A stretch of 64,000 bases of DNA from Scleromatobacter humisilvae (GCF_023231945.1 NZ_JAJLJH010000002.1:1-64000); one strand, 5' to 3'. Shown: positions 26,212 to 36,112, counted from the stretch's first letter. Made by a program: numbers and translations. Notes: generated by a model not told the origin, from the sequence alone.

Positions 26212-26729
26212 GCCTCGCGGCCTCGGATTTCGAACTGTTCGGACTGCCCGAACGGTTCGCGATCGACATGGCCCGGCTCGACGCGAAGTGGAAGCAGCTG
26301 CAGGGCGCGGCGCATCCCGATCGCTTCGCGACCGAGACCGCCGCGGCGCAGCGCGTCGCGATGCAGTGGGCCATCCGCATCAACGAGGCGTATCGCCGCC
26401 TGAAGGATCCGCTCGCGCGTGCCGCCTACCTGTGTTCGCTGCACGGCGCGGACATCGAGGCCGAGAGCAACACTGCGATGCCCGCCGCGTTCCTGATGCA
26501 GCAGATGGAGTGGCGCGACGCGCTGTCCGACGCGGCGTCGCTGGACGCGGTCGATGCGCTGTCCGACGAGGTGATCGCCTCGCGCAACGCGACGCTGAAA
26601 TCGCTGCAGGCGCAGATCGACGACGCCGCGAGCGTGGACTGGCGCGCCGTCGCCGGCACGGTGCGCGGGCTGATGTTCGTCGACAAGTTCATGAGCGATA
26701 TCGACAAGCGTGTCGACGCGCTCTCATAA
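26196..26729 (+). CDS. hscB: Co-chaperone HscB
   Basis: A J-domain protein that brings IscU to HscA and stimulates its ATPase. The 177-residue protein has the J-domain HPD in [17 protein letters not shown]. The [19 protein letters not shown] helix and a C-terminal three-helix IscU-binding domain follow. The start ATG 26196 lies inside the end of the GNAT gene. Length equals the usual 170-175. Confidence 0.95.
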   Translation: MEDGLSLAASDFELFGLPERFAIDMARLDAKWKQLQGAAHPDRFATETAAAQRVAMQWAIRINEAYRRLKDPLARAAYLCSLHGADIEAESNTAMPAAFLMQQMEWRDALSDAASLDAVDALSDEVIASRNATLKSLQAQIDDAASVDWRAVAGTVRGLMFVDKFMSDIDKRVDALS

Positions 26730-26748
26730 GAAAAAAGAAGTTCCAGAC

Positions 26749-28626
26749 ATGGCATTGCTCCAGATCTCCGAACCCGGCCAGGCGCCCGATCCGCACCAGC
26801 GCCGCATCGCCGTGGGCATCGACCTCGGCACCACGCACTCGCTGGTGGCCGCCGTTCGCCACGGCATCGCCGAGTGCCTGCCGGACGACCAGGGCCGCGT
26901 GATCCTGCCGTCGGCGGTGCGCTACCTCGAAGGCGGCGGCCGCCAGATCGGCCACGACGCGCTCGCATCGCAGGGCGACGACGCCGAGAACACCGTCGTC
27001 TCGGCCAAGCGATTCATGGGCCGCGCGCTGGCGGACGTCGCGGGCCATGAGCGCCTGCCGTACCAGTTCGTCGACCAGCCCGGCATGGTGGGCGTGCACA
27101 CGCGCGACGGCGTCAAGACTGCGGTCGAGGTGTCGGCCGAGATCCTGGCCACGCTGCGCTTCCGTGCCGAGGACACCTTCGACGACGACGTCTACGGCGC
27201 GGTCATCACCGTGCCCGCGTACTTCGACGACGCGCAGCGACAGGCGACGAAGGACGCCGCGCAGCTGGCCGGCCTCAACGTGCTGCGCCTGATCAACGAG
27301 CCGACGGCCGCGGCGATCGCCTATGGCCTCGACCAGGGCGTCGAAGGCCTCTACGCGGTCTACGACCTCGGCGGCGGCACCTTTGACATCTCGCTGCTGC
27401 GTCTGGCGCGCGGCGTGTTCGAGGTGGTGGCCACTGGCGGCGATTCGGCGCTGGGCGGCGACGACTACGACCAGCGCTTCGCCAGCGCGCTGCTGCAGCG
27501 CGCCGGCCTGCAGACGCTGGAGCAGCTGAAGCCCGGCGAGCGCCGGCGCGTGCAGACCGCGGCGCGGCACGCCAAGGAGGCGCTGAGCGGCGTCGCCTCG
27601 GCCACCGTCACCTTCGAGGTGGACGGCGTCGTGCACGACCTCGACGTCGACCGCACCGAGTTCGAGGTGGCGACCGCCGACCTGACGGCGACCACGCTGC
27701 GCCTGCTCAAGCGCGTGCTGCGCGACGCCAAGGTGTCCGTCGACGACGTGCAGGGCGTGGTGATGGTGGGCGGCTCGACGCGCATGCCCGTCGTGCGCGA
27801 GGCGATGGCCACGCTGTTCGGCAAGCCGCCGCTGACCAACCTGAACCCGGACGAGGTCGTGGCGCTGGGCGCCGCGATCCAGGCCAACGCGCTGGCCGGC
27901 AACGCGACGAGCGGCGACATCCTGCTGCTGGACGTCACGCCGCTGTCGCTGGGCCTGGAGACGATGGGCGGGCTGGTCGAGCGCGTCATCGAGCGCAATT
28001 CGACGATCCCGACCGCCAAGGCGCAGGACTTCACGACGTTCAAGGACGGCCAGACCGCGATGGCCGTGCACGTGGTGCAGGGCGAGCGCGAGCTGGTCTC
28101 GGAGTGCCGCTCGCTGGCGCGCTTCGAGCTGCGCGGGATCCCGCCGATGGTGGCCGGTGCCGCGCGCATCCGCGTCACGTTCCAGGTCGATGCCGACGGG
28201 CTGCTGAGCGTCAGCGCGAAGGAGCTGGGCTCGGGCGTCGAGGCGGCCATCGTCGTCAAGCCCAGCTACGGGCTGAGCGACGAGCAGGTGGCCGGCATGC
28301 TCAAGGCGGGCTTCGCGTCCGCCGAGTCCGACATGGTCGCGCGCAGCCTGCGCGAGGCCCAGGTCGACGCCGAGCGCATGATCCTGGCCACGGAATCGGC
28401 GCTGGCCGCGGACGGCGACCTGCTGGACGCCGCCGAACGCGCGAGCATCGACGCACTCGTCGCGCGCGTGCGCGCCACCGCGCGTGACGCGAGTCCCGCT
28501 GAAGGGCCGCGCGCGATCGAGGCGGCCGTCGAGGCGCTCGCCGACGGCACCGAGGGCTTCGCCGCCGCCCGCATGAACCGTGGCATCCGCGACGCGCTCG
28601 CGGGCCGCAATGTCAACGAGATCTAA
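26749..28626 (+). CDS. hscA: Fe-S assembly chaperone HscA
   Basis: An Hsp70-class ATPase specialised for IscU. The 625-residue protein has the ATP loop [14 protein letters not shown], the second phosphate motif [13 protein letters not shown], and adenosine motif [14 protein letters not shown]. Linker and substrate domain follow, [15 protein letters not shown] start at ATG 26749 ([10 protein letters not shown]); an in-frame ATG at 26710 overlaps the end of hscB and lacks a ribosome-binding site, while AAAAAAGAAG-rich sequence precedes 26749. Its stop directly abuts the fdx start. Confidence 0.96.
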   Translation: MALLQISEPGQAPDPHQRRIAVGIDLGTTHSLVAAVRHGIAECLPDDQGRVILPSAVRYLEGGGRQIGHDALASQGDDAENTVVSAKRFMGRALADVAGHERLPYQFVDQPGMVGVHTRDGVKTAVEVSAEILATLRFRAEDTFDDDVYGAVITVPAYFDDAQRQATKDAAQLAGLNVLRLINEPTAAAIAYGLDQGVEGLYAVYDLGGGTFDISLLRLARGVFEVVATGGDSALGGDDYDQRFASALLQRAGLQTLEQLKPGERRRVQTAARHAKEALSGVASATVTFEVDGVVHDLDVDRTEFEVATADLTATTLRLLKRVLRDAKVSVDDVQGVVMVGGSTRMPVVREAMATLFGKPPLTNLNPDEVVALGAAIQANALAGNATSGDILLLDVTPLSLGLETMGGLVERVIERNSTIPTAKAQDFTTFKDGQTAMAVHVVQGERELVSECRSLARFELRGIPPMVAGAARIRVTFQVDADGLLSVSAKELGSGVEAAIVVKPSYGLSDEQVAGMLKAGFASAESDMVARSLREAQVDAERMILATESALAADGDLLDAAERASIDALVARVRATARDASPAEGPRAIEAAVEALADGTEGFAAARMNRGIRDALAGRNVNEI

Positions 28627-28965
28627 ATGACCGTCATCAGGATTCTTCCGCACGCCGCGCTCTGTCCCGAGGGCAAGACGATCTCGGCCGCGCCGGGCAC
28701 CTCCGTCTGCGAGGCGCTGCTGGAAAACGGCGTCGCCATCGAGCACGCGTGCGACATGAGCTGCGCCTGCACCACCTGCCACGTGATCGTGCGCGAGGGT
28801 TTCAACTCACTCGGCGAGGCCGACGAAACCGAGGACGACCTGCTCGATCGGGCCTGGGGCCTGACGCCGCAATCCCGTTTGTCCTGCCAGGCCATCGTCG
28901 CCGCGACGGATCTCGTGATCGAGATTCCGAAATACACGATCAACCACGCCCGCGAGAATCATTAG
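28627..28965 (+). CDS. fdx: ISC-type 2Fe-2S ferredoxin
   Basis: The electron donor for cluster assembly. 112 residues, with adrenodoxin-type ligands Cys42, Cys48, Cys51 (C-x5-C-x2-C) and Cys87 (RLSCQAI). The ATG at 28627 follows the hscA stop with no spacing. This ends the isc operon here: the small iscX gene that often follows is not present between 28966 and 29064. Confidence 0.96.
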   Translation: MTVIRILPHAALCPEGKTISAAPGTSVCEALLENGVAIEHACDMSCACTTCHVIVREGFNSLGEADETEDDLLDRAWGLTPQSRLSCQAIVAATDLVIEIPKYTINHARENH

Positions 28966-29020
28966 CAAAGGGCGCCATCGAATTGTCATGGGGCGCCATG
29001 TGACAACTGCGAAAACGACA

Positions 29021-29040
29021 AAGCGGCCCGGAGGCCGCCT
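29021..29040 (-). terminator. Hairpin between fdx and a convergent small gene
   Basis: GCGGCC (29023-29028) pairs with GGCCGC (29033-29038) around CGGA. On the minus strand the stem is followed by TTTG. It lies 25 bases past the stop of the small gene at 29065 and may also end isc transcription from the other side. Confidence 0.55.
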
Positions 29041-29064
29041 TGCAAATCGCGAATCGAAACGCGT

Positions 29065-29349
29065 TCAGCGCCAGTCGCGCACCATGCCGCGCACGGCGGC
29101 GACGGGCCACCACCGATGCCAGGCGCTGGATTGGCCGACGGATTGCGGCGTGGCGCGCGTCATCAGCATGCCGTCCTTCTCGAGCTTGCCGAGGAGTTCC
29201 TCGACGTCGCGAGCGGAAGCGCCGCTGCTGCGAGCCAGGTCCCGTACGCTGACGAAGCGCTGGGACAACTCGCTCACGACGCGGCGCATCGTGGTCTTCT
29301 GGAATCGCGGAGGCAGGTCCGGCCAAGCAGTGAGTTTGTATTGCTTCAT
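29065..29349 (-). CDS. Small helix-turn-helix-like hypothetical protein
   Basis: The 94-residue protein starts at ATG 29349 (MKQYKLTAWPDLPPRF). Residues about 22-65 (RRVVSELSQRFVSVRDLARS, then ASARDVEELLGKLEKDGML) fit a winged-helix DNA-binding fold. The second helix is the likely recognition helix and a short Trp-rich tail follows. This is a fold guess; no named family is certain. It lies divergently from tsaD with 187 bases between the starts. Confidence 0.6.
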   Translation of the reverse strand: MKQYKLTAWPDLPPRFQKTTMRRVVSELSQRFVSVRDLARSSGASARDVEELLGKLEKDGMLMTRATPQSVGQSSAWHRWWPVAAVRGMVRDWR

Positions 29350-29536
29350 GATTCCCAACGACTGTCGACGGCCTTGTGTTTGGTTTTGCTCCGGCCGACG
29401 AATGAATCGTCGAACCGGCGGGTGAGGCCGAATATCACCACGTGCGCAATTAAAACCGGGCCATCCGATTTTCGGAAGCGAACTCGACCCGAGTTTGTAA
29501 CGACTTGAGTCGACTAATGCACACTTACACTGCCTC

Positions 29537-30568
29537 ATGATCGTTCTTGGCATCGAATCCTCCTGCGACGAAACCGGCGTCGCGCTCGTCGAGACCGTCG
29601 CCGGCGGCGTGCCGCGCCTGCGTTCGCAGGCCTTGCACAGCCAGATCCGCATGCATCAGGCGTATGGCGGCGTGGTGCCGGAGCTGGCGTCGCGCGACCA
29701 CGTCCGCCGCGTGCTGCCGCTGCTCGAGGCGGCGCTGGCGGACGCCTCGTTGACGAAGGACGACATCGACGTCGTCGCCTTCACGCGCGGCCCCGGCCTG
29801 GCGGGCGCGCTGCTGGTGGGCGCGGGCGTAGCGTGCGCGCTGGCCGCCTCGCTGGGCAAGCCGACGCTGGGCGTGCACCACCTCGAGGGCCACCTGATGT
29901 CGCCGTTCCTGTCGGCCGATCCACCCGAGTTCCCGTTCGTCGCGCTGCTGGTGTCGGGCGGCCACACGCAGCTGATGCGCGTCGACGACGTGGGGCGCTA
30001 CGAGATGCTGGGCGAGACCATCGACGACGCCGCCGGCGAGGCCTTCGACAAATCCGCCAAGCTTCTGGGGCTGGGCTATCCCGGCGGCCCGGCGCTGGCC
30101 GCGCTCGCGACGCACGGCAATCCTGAAGCCATCGCGTTGCCGCGTCCCTTGCTTCACAGCGGCGACCTCGATTTCTCGTTCTCCGGCCTGAAGACGGCCG
30201 TGATGACCGCGATGACGAAGTTCGGCCCCGCGCCGACCGGGCAGCAGCGCGCCGACCTCGCGGCCAGCACGCAGGCCGCGATCTGCGAGGTGCTGGTCAA
30301 GAAGTCGCTGCGTGCGTTGCAGGAGACCCGGCTGTCGCGCCTGGTCGTGGCCGGAGGCGTCGGCGCCAACACGCGGCTGCGCGAGCAACTCAACGCCGCG
30401 GGGGCCAGGCGCGGTCTGCGCGTGCACTATCCGGAGCTCGCGCTGTGCACCGACAACGGCGCGATGATCGCGCTCGCCGGCGCGCTGCGGCTGCAGCGCG
30501 ATCCATCGGCGGCACGCATGGACTACGCGTTCGACGTCAAGCCGCGCTGGCCGCTCGTCCAGGCATAA
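29537..30568 (+). CDS. tsaD: tRNA N6-adenosine threonylcarbamoyltransferase subunit TsaD
   Basis: The catalytic subunit for t6A37 in ANN-decoding tRNAs. The 343-residue protein has the ASKHA fold. [17 protein letters not shown] opens it, metal-binding His are in [19 protein letters not shown] and [18 protein letters not shown] follow, and [14 protein letters not shown] is near the end. Length matches family (337 in E. coli). The ATG at 29537 has no nearby alternative. No terminator of its own; the hairpin after its stop is oriented for the opposing hsp20 gene. Confidence 0.97.
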   Translation: MIVLGIESSCDETGVALVETVAGGVPRLRSQALHSQIRMHQAYGGVVPELASRDHVRRVLPLLEAALADASLTKDDIDVVAFTRGPGLAGALLVGAGVACALAASLGKPTLGVHHLEGHLMSPFLSADPPEFPFVALLVSGGHTQLMRVDDVGRYEMLGETIDDAAGEAFDKSAKLLGLGYPGGPALAALATHGNPEAIALPRPLLHSGDLDFSFSGLKTAVMTAMTKFGPAPTGQQRADLAASTQAAICEVLVKKSLRALQETRLSRLVVAGGVGANTRLREQLNAAGARRGLRVHYPELALCTDNGAMIALAGALRLQRDPSAARMDYAFDVKPRWPLVQA

Positions 30569-30602
30569 AAAAAGTCCCTCGCACCCTGCGGCGCGAAGGA
30601 CT
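30567..30602 (-). terminator. Intrinsic terminator downstream of hsp20
   Basis: On the minus strand, AGTCC-TTCGCG pairs back with CGAGGGACT, closed by AGTCC (30573-30577) and GGACT (30598-30602), then seven T. It is 75 bases beyond the hsp20 stop and abuts the tsaD stop on the other strand. Confidence 0.8.
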
Positions 30603-30677
30603 CGGTGACGGCGAAGAGGTTGGGAGTCCGCCGTCAAGGCCGGACAAGCTGACGGGCTGCCCGGCCGTTCGAGGAAC

Positions 30678-31154
30678 TCAGTTGACGGAGATCTGCGTGG
30701 CGACCGGGTCGCGCTTGACCAGCGTCAGCGTCAGCACGCCGTTGTCCAGCTTGGCCTGCGACGAGGCCTGGTCGATCTCGGACTGCAGCGTGAAGCTGCG
30801 CGCATAGCTGGCGAACGCCCGTTCGCGCAGGATCACGCGGTCGGTGGGCTTCGGCGTCTCGGTGGCCTCGGCGGCGGTCGCATCGGCGGCCGGCGCTTCG
30901 GCGGCACGCGCCTCGGCGACGATGCTCACGCGGCGGCCGTCGATCGACACCTTGACGTCCTCGCGGGTGACGCCCGGCACGTCCAGCGTGACGACGTAGC
31001 CGCGGTCGGATTCGGTGACGTCGATGGCGGGGCGGCGCACCGGCGCGGTGTCGGCAACGGGTTGCGCGAACAACTGGTCGACGGCGGTGTCGAACAGGCG
31101 GTCGAAGTGACGGGCACGGACGGCGGCGCGGCGGGAGACGGGGACGATGAACAT
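30678..31154 (-). CDS. Small heat-shock protein, Hsp20/alpha-crystallin family
   Basis: An ATP-independent holdase chaperone. The 158-residue protein has an N-terminal arm (FDRLFDTAVDQLFAQP) and the alpha-crystallin core (DVTESDRGYVVTLDVPGV, EDVKVSIDGRRVSIVAEAR). A terminal strand carries the NGVLTLTLVKRD motif, and the Cterm ISVN holds an I-x-V-type anchor. Between the two core halves is an Ala/Glu-rich insertion of about 25 residues (AEAPAADATAAEATETPKP). Start ATG 31154. A perfect CTTGAAA element lies about 105 bases upstream, suggesting heat-shock control. Confidence 0.93.
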   Translation of the reverse strand: MFIVPVSRRAAVRARHFDRLFDTAVDQLFAQPVADTAPVRRPAIDVTESDRGYVVTLDVPGVTREDVKVSIDGRRVSIVAEARAAEAPAADATAAEATETPKPTDRVILRERAFASYARSFTLQSEIDQASSQAKLDNGVLTLTLVKRDPVATQISVN

Positions 31155-31257
31155 GATGGATTCCTTGGGTTGGGGAGTTCGTGGACGTCGTCCTTGCCGA
31201 GGGTCTCGGCGCGAGGTCAGCGTCGCATGACTCCCCAGTTGGCAGCGCCCGAAACCA

Positions 31258-31264
31258 TTTCAAG
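31258..31264 (-). promoter_or_regulatory. Sigma-32-type -35 element for hsp20
   Basis: The minus-strand sequence CTTGAAA equals the heat-shock sigma factor -35 consensus. A -10 CCCCATNT is not perfect; GCCAACTG lies 14 bases downstream. It is 104 bases upstream of the hsp20 ATG. A 15-base AT-rich inverted repeat (GCCTA-ttttt-TAGGC, 31266-31280) lies immediately upstream. Confidence 0.55.
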
Positions 31265-31422
31265 AGCCTATTTTTTAGGCAATCGAGCATTGAAATTCGC
31301 GCTGCCGGACCTACGGTCCACCGCCGTCTTGTGCAGACGGGGGCGCGCAGCTCGACAGCACGAGGGCAGGGCGCCCGCGCCGGCGGCGCGCCGGGCAGGT
31401 GGCGGGAGCGTCGGCTTTCGTC

Positions 31423-31428
31423 TATAAT
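31423..31428 (+). promoter_or_regulatory. -10 element of rpsO
   Basis: A perfect TATAAT at 31423-31428 is the best sigma-70 -10 signal in the region. The -35 (about 31400) is weak. Transcription from about 31436 would give a leader of about 200 bases before rpsO. Confidence 0.6.
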
Positions 31429-31435
31429 CCGACGC

Positions 31436-31636
31436 TTGACCTCGATGACCCTTTCCTCTTTGGAAGAGTCGTCGAGGCCAAGTCCAGCACGCCCCGGGTC
31501 GGTTTCACTCGGGTGCGCAAGTCGTCAAGGAAACCGAGCAGGCCACGCCGCCCCTTGCGGACGCGTCGCGGCTGCGAATCCGGGTGCGCCCGGGCCAGCG
31601 CTGCCGGTTTCCGATTCAACATCAAGGAAATCCGCA
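31436..31636 (+). promoter_or_regulatory. Long GC-rich rpsO leader
   Basis: About 200 bases of untranslated RNA lie between the -10 and the rpsO ATG. It contains several possible stems, and AAGGAA at 31624-31629 is the ribosome-binding site. In other bacterial groups S15 represses its own mRNA through a leader structure; a similar role here is inference. Confidence 0.45.
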
Positions 31637-31900
31637 ATGACTGATCTCAACAAGGCCGAAATCGTCGCCGCCCACGCCCGTGGCACCGGTGACACCGGCT
31701 CCCCCGAAGTCCAGGTCGCCCTGCTGACCGCGCGCATAAACGCGCTGACTCCCCACTTCAAGCAGCACGCCAAGGACCACCACGGCCGCCGCGGCCTGCT
31801 GAAGATGGTCAACTCGCGCAAGAGCCTGCTGGCCTACCTGAAGAAGACCGACGCTCCGCGTTACCTCGCCCTGATCGGCAAGCTCGGCCTGCGCAAGTAA
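31637..31900 (+). CDS. rpsO: 30S ribosomal protein S15
   Basis: 87 residues (usually 88-89), with the conserved [18 protein letters not shown] and [19 protein letters not shown] segments that contact the 16S rRNA three-way junction. ATG at 31637 with AAGGAA eight bases upstream. Followed by a strong terminator and then pnp, the order conserved widely in bacteria. Confidence 0.98.
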   Translation: MTDLNKAEIVAAHARGTGDTGSPEVQVALLTARINALTPHFKQHAKDHHGRRGLLKMVNSRKSLLAYLKKTDAPRYLALIGKLGLRK

Positions 31901-31914
31901 GCAGCGATGCATGA

Positions 31915-31951
31915 AAAGAGCCTGTCTGGAACCCTCCAGGACAGGCTCTTT
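31915..31951 (+). terminator. Strong intrinsic terminator after rpsO
   Basis: AAAGAGCCTGTC (31915-31926) pairs perfectly with GACAGGCTCTTT (31940-31951), with an inner TGGA/TCCA extension. It lies between rpsO and pnp. Such an rpsO-pnp hairpin is also the RNase III-sensitive control point in E. coli. Confidence 0.88.
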
Positions 31952-32110
31952 GCGTTTGGAGTTCGAACCGTTGCCTTGCCGGCGTCGATGTGTCATTCCA
32001 CCGAAGTTCGCAGCCTGAGCTTCGCTGGAATGGCATCACGCCACTGAACGGTCGCCTCCCGTCTCCCGCGCCACGATACGGCGCCCTATAAACATCGGAG
32101 AAAGAACAAC

Positions 32111-34243
32111 ATGAGCATGTTCAACAAGGTCACCAAGACGTTCCAGTGGGGCTCCCACACCGTTCGCATGGAGACGGGCGAGATCGCACGCCAGTCCACC
32201 GGCGCCGTGCTGGTCGACATCGAAGGCACCGTGGTGCTGGCCACCGTCGTGGCCAAGCGCGAAGCCAAGCCGGGCCAGGACTTCTTCCCGCTGACCGTCG
32301 ACTACATCGAGAAGACCTACGCCGCCGGCAAGATCCCGGGCAGCTTCTTCAAGCGCGAAGGCCGCCCGAGCGAGCTCGAGACGCTGACGTCGCGCCTGAT
32401 CGACCGCCCGGTGCGCCCGCTGTTCCCGGAAGGCTTCTTCAACGAAGTGCAGATCGTCGTGCACGTGATGTCGCTGAACCCCGAAGTCGACGCCGACATC
32501 GCCGCGCTGGTCGCGTCGAGCGCCGCGCTGTCCGTCTCGGGCATCCCGTTCGCGGGCCCGATCGGCGCCGCGCGCGTGGGCTACATCAACGGCGAATACG
32601 TGCTGAACCCGGGCAAGACCCAGCGCACCGAATCGAAGCTGGACCTCGTCGTCGCCGGCACCGAAGCCGCCGTGCTGATGGTCGAGTCCGAAGCCGACCA
32701 ACTGCCGGAAGACATCATGCTGGGCGCCGTGGTGTTCGGCCACGACCAGGGCAAGACCGCCATCAACGCGATCCACGAACTCGTGCGCGACGCGGGCAAG
32801 CCGCTGTGGCTCGAATCCGGCGAATGGACGCTGCCGGTCAAGGACGAAGCGCTGATCGCCAAGATCGGCGGCCTGGCGCAGGCCAAGATGGAAGCCGCGT
32901 ACCAGATCCGCAGCAAGCAGGCCCGCACGCAGGCGCTTCGCGTCGCGACGTCGGAAGTCAAGGCTGCGCTCGCCGCCGAGGACGCGAAGGTCGACTCGGT
33001 CAAGGTCGACGCGATGCTGTTCGACATCGAAGCCAAGATCGTGCGTGACCAGATCCTGGCCGGCGAGCCGCGCATCGACGGCCGCGACACCCGCACCGTC
33101 CGTGCCATCGAGATCCGCACCGGCGTGCTGCCGCGCGCCCACGGCTCGGCCATCTTCACCCGCGGCGAGACGCAGGCCGTCGTCGCCACGACGCTGGGCA
33201 CCGAGCGCGACGCGCAGACCATCGACGCGCTGGCCGGCGAGTATTCGGAGCGCTTCATGCTCCACTACAACATGCCCCCGTTCGCCACCGGCGAGACCGG
33301 CCGCGTCGGTTCGCCGAAGCGCCGCGAGATCGGCCACGGCCGCCTCGCCAAGCGCGCGCTGGTCGCTGTCATGCCGTCCAAGGAAGACTTCCCGTACTCG
33401 GTGCGCGTGGTCTCGGAGATCACCGAGTCCAACGGCTCGTCGTCGATGGCGTCGGTCTGCGGCGGCTGCCTGTCGCTGATGGACGCCGGCGTGCCGCTGA
33501 AGGCGCACGTCGCCGGCATCGCCATGGGCCTGATCAAGGACGGCGCGCGCTTCGCGGTGCTGACCGACATCCTGGGCGATGAAGATCACCTGGGCGACAT
33601 GGACTTCAAGGTCGCCGGTACCACCCAAGGCATCACGGCGCTGCAGATGGACATCAAGATCCAGGGCATCACCAAGGAGATCATGCAGGTCGCCCTGGCG
33701 CAGGCCAAGGAAGCGCGCCTGCACATCCTGGGCAAGATGGTCGAGGCCGTCGCCGGTGCCAGCACCGAGGTGTCGGAGTTCGCCCCGCGCCTGTACGTGA
33801 TGAAGATCAACCCGGAAAAGATCCGCGACGTGATCGGCAAGGGCGGCGCGACCATCCGTGCGCTGACCGAGGAAACCGGCACGCAGATCAACATCGAGGA
33901 AGACGGCACGATCACGATCGCGTCGACCGACGCCGACCGCGCCGCGCACGCCAAGAAGCGCATCGAGGAGATCACGGCCGAAGTCGAAGTGGGCAAGATC
34001 TACGAAGGCCCGGTCACCAAGATCCTGGACTTCGGCGCGCTGATCAACCTGCTGCCGGGCAAGGACGGCCTGCTGCACATCAGCCAGATCGCCCATGAGC
34101 GCGTCGAGAAGGTCACCGACTACCTGAAGGAAGGCCAGATCGTGAAGGTCAAGGTGCTCGAGACCGACGAGAAGGGCCGCGTCAAGCTGTCGATGAAGGC
34201 GCTGCTGGAGCGCGAGCCGCAGGGCGACCGCCAGCCGCAATAA
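32111..34243 (+). CDS. pnp: Polyribonucleotide nucleotidyltransferase (PNPase)
   Basis: A phosphorolytic 3'-5' exoribonuclease of the degradosome. The 710-residue protein has two RNase PH domains (first about residues 10-140, second about 315-550, with the active-site region [20 protein letters not shown]). A KH domain follows ([20 protein letters not shown]). The S1 domain comes last ([20 protein letters not shown]). GGAGAAAG at 32097-32104 precedes the ATG at 32111. The C-terminus ends quickly after S1 without a long tail. Confidence 0.98.
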   Translation: MSMFNKVTKTFQWGSHTVRMETGEIARQSTGAVLVDIEGTVVLATVVAKREAKPGQDFFPLTVDYIEKTYAAGKIPGSFFKREGRPSELETLTSRLIDRPVRPLFPEGFFNEVQIVVHVMSLNPEVDADIAALVASSAALSVSGIPFAGPIGAARVGYINGEYVLNPGKTQRTESKLDLVVAGTEAAVLMVESEADQLPEDIMLGAVVFGHDQGKTAINAIHELVRDAGKPLWLESGEWTLPVKDEALIAKIGGLAQAKMEAAYQIRSKQARTQALRVATSEVKAALAAEDAKVDSVKVDAMLFDIEAKIVRDQILAGEPRIDGRDTRTVRAIEIRTGVLPRAHGSAIFTRGETQAVVATTLGTERDAQTIDALAGEYSERFMLHYNMPPFATGETGRVGSPKRREIGHGRLAKRALVAVMPSKEDFPYSVRVVSEITESNGSSSMASVCGGCLSLMDAGVPLKAHVAGIAMGLIKDGARFAVLTDILGDEDHLGDMDFKVAGTTQGITALQMDIKIQGITKEIMQVALAQAKEARLHILGKMVEAVAGASTEVSEFAPRLYVMKINPEKIRDVIGKGGATIRALTEETGTQINIEEDGTITIASTDADRAAHAKKRIEEITAEVEVGKIYEGPVTKILDFGALINLLPGKDGLLHISQIAHERVEKVTDYLKEGQIVKVKVLETDEKGRVKLSMKALLEREPQGDRQPQ

Positions 34244-34268
34244 GCGGCCAGCCGCTGCACGCCCCAAC

Positions 34269-35288
34269 GTGAGCAACGACGCCTTCAACGCGCCGACCAT
34301 GCGCGCCATCGAGATCGCCGGCTTCGGCGGTCCCGAGGTGCTGCGTGCGGTCGTGCGCGCGCGCCCGGTCGCGGGCGCGGGCGAGGCGCTGGTGCGCGTG
34401 ACGGCGTCGGGCGTCAACCGCCCCGACGTTCTGCAGCGCAAGGGGCACTATCCGGTGCCCGCCGGGGCGTCCGACCTGCCGGGCCTGGAGCTCGCGGGCG
34501 AGATCGTCGATGGCGATGCCGCTGCGCTGGCCGCGGGCGGCTTCGCGATCGGCGACCGCGTCTGCGCGCTGGTCGCGGGCGGCGGCTATGCCGAGTACTG
34601 CACGGTGCCGGTGGGCCAGATGCTGCCGGTGCCCGCGGGCTTCAGCGACATCGAGGCCGCCGCGCTGCCCGAGAACTTCTTCACCGTCTGGTCCAACGTG
34701 TTCGACCGCGGCCGCCTGGCCGCCGGCGAGACGCTGCTGGTGCAGGGCGGCACGAGCGGGATCGGCGTCACGGCGATCCAGCTGGGCAAGGCGTTCGGCG
34801 CGAAGGTCATCGCGACCGCGGGCTCGGCCGACAAGTGCTATCGCTGCTTCGAGATCGGCGCCGACCACGCGATCAACTACCGCACCGAGGACTTCGCCGC
34901 GAAGGCGCTGGAGTTCACGGGCGGCAAGGGCGTCGACGTCGTGCTGGACATGGTCGCGGGCGACTACATCGCGTGCGAGATCTCCTGCCTGGCCGACGAG
35001 GGCCGCCTCGTGTTGATCGCGACGCAGGGTGGCACGAAGGCGCAGTTCGATGCCGGCGTCGTGATGCGCAAGCGGCTGACCATCACCGGCTCGACGCTGC
35101 GTCCGCGCCCGATCGCGTTCAAGGCGGCGATCGCCGCGTCGTTGCGCGACAAGGTCTGGCCGCTGCTGGAAAAGCGCCAGGTGCAGCCGGTGATCCAGGA
35201 AGTCTTTCCCGCGGATCAGGCGTCGCGCGCGCACGCCGCGATGGAAGAGGGGCACCACGTCGGCAAGCTGATGCTGTCGTGGGTCTGA
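34269..35288 (+). CDS. NAD(P)H-quinone oxidoreductase (zeta-crystallin/PIG3 type)
   Basis: The 339-residue medium-chain reductase starts with GTG at 34269 (or an internal ATG at 34299, MRAIEIAGFGGPEVL). GroES-like half: VRVTASGVNRPDVLQRKGHYP. NADPH-binding Rossmann half: LLVQGGTSGIGVTAIQLGKAFGA. No zinc-ligand Cys/His set, as expected for quinone reductases. It sits between pnp and tpiA, an arrangement common in Burkholderiales, 25 bases after pnp and 26 before tpiA. Confidence 0.88.
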   Translation: MSNDAFNAPTMRAIEIAGFGGPEVLRAVVRARPVAGAGEALVRVTASGVNRPDVLQRKGHYPVPAGASDLPGLELAGEIVDGDAAALAAGGFAIGDRVCALVAGGGYAEYCTVPVGQMLPVPAGFSDIEAAALPENFFTVWSNVFDRGRLAAGETLLVQGGTSGIGVTAIQLGKAFGAKVIATAGSADKCYRCFEIGADHAINYRTEDFAAKALEFTGGKGVDVVLDMVAGDYIACEISCLADEGRLVLIATQGGTKAQFDAGVVMRKRLTITGSTLRPRPIAFKAAIAASLRDKVWPLLEKRQVQPVIQEVFPADQASRAHAAMEEGHHVGKLMLSWV

Positions 35289-35314
35289 AACATCCAACCA
35301 ACAAGAACAGACAC

Positions 35315-36052
35315 ATGCGCAAGAAACTCGTGGCCGGCAACTGGAAGATGCATGGATCGCACTCGGCCAACGCCGAGCTGCTGTCTGGCATCCTGGCCGC
35401 GCGTCCGTTCGCGTGCGACGTGGCCGTGTGCGTGCCGTTTCCCTACCTGAGCGAGGCCGCGGTGGCGCTGGCCGGCAGCGACGTGCGCTGGGGCGCGCAG
35501 GACTGCTCTCAGCACGACAAGGGCGCGTTCACGGGCGAGGTCTCGGCCTCGATGCTGGCCGAGTTCGGCTGCCGCTACGTGATCGTCGGCCACTCCGAGC
35601 GCCGCGCGATGCATGGCGAGACGGACGCCGTCGTCGCCGAGAAGGCCAAGGCCGTGCTCGCGCGTGGGCTGACACCCATCGTCTGCGTCGGCGAGACGCT
35701 GGGCCAGCGCGAGCAGGGCACGGCGCAGGACACCGTCAAGCGCCAGCTGTCGGCCGTCATCCACGCGCTGGGGCATTGCGTCGGCGAGATGGTGGTGGCC
35801 TACGAGCCGGTCTGGGCCATCGGCACCGGCGTCGTCGCCACGCCCGAGCAGGCGCAGGAGATGCACGCGCTCATCCGCGCGCAGCTGCACGCCGCCACGC
35901 CGCATGCCGAGGCGATGAAGCTGCTGTACGGCGGCAGCATGAAACCCGAGAACGCCGCGTCGCTGCTGGCGCAACAAGACATCGATGGCGGGCTGATCGG
36001 CGGCGCGGCGCTGAAGCACGCCGACTTCGTCGCCATCTGCCGCGCGACATGA
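35315..36052 (+). CDS. tpiA: Triosephosphate isomerase
   Basis: A glycolytic enzyme interconverting dihydroxyacetone phosphate and glyceraldehyde 3-phosphate. 245 residues, N-terminal KLVAGNWKMHG with the catalytic Lys. YVIVGHSERR has the catalytic His, AYEPVWAIGTG the catalytic Glu and flexible loop 6, and LYGGSMKPENA the phosphate loop. ATG at 35315. Product of dgoA (glyceraldehyde 3-phosphate) feeds the same pool. Confidence 0.98.
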   Translation: MRKKLVAGNWKMHGSHSANAELLSGILAARPFACDVAVCVPFPYLSEAAVALAGSDVRWGAQDCSQHDKGAFTGEVSASMLAEFGCRYVIVGHSERRAMHGETDAVVAEKAKAVLARGLTPIVCVGETLGQREQGTAQDTVKRQLSAVIHALGHCVGEMVVAYEPVWAIGTGVVATPEQAQEMHALIRAQLHAATPHAEAMKLLYGGSMKPENAASLLAQQDIDGGLIGGAALKHADFVAICRAT

Positions 36053-36080
36053 CGGCCCCAGCTCGCTGCGCGCGCAGCCC

Positions 36081-36112
36081 CCGAGGGGCCCTCGGGCCGC
36101 TCCGGAGCGGCC
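36081..36112. repeat. Two adjoining GC-rich palindromes between tpiA and secG
   Basis: CCGAGGGGCCCTCGG (36081-36095) is a 15-base near-perfect palindrome, followed by GGCCGC-TCCGGA-GCGGCC (36095-36112). No T run follows, so it is not a clear terminator. A repetitive intergenic hairpin of REP type is possible. Confidence 0.5.

Larger units (their letters stand above)
31155..31636. other. Intergenic region between hsp20 and rpsO
   Basis: The 482-base stretch holds the divergent hsp20 and rpsO promoters and the long rpsO leader. Short open frames in both directions cross the promoter and the leader and have unusual composition (Arg/Ser-rich), so I do not call them genes. Confidence 0.7.

Noticed and set aside
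31399-31644. Short plus-strand frame over the rpsO promoter and leader
   Set aside because: It begins before the -10 element and ends just inside rpsO; likely part of the untranslated leader.
32036-34441. Minus-strand 801-codon frame opposite pnp
   Set aside because: Shadow of pnp; Asp/Arg/His-rich composition and no motif.
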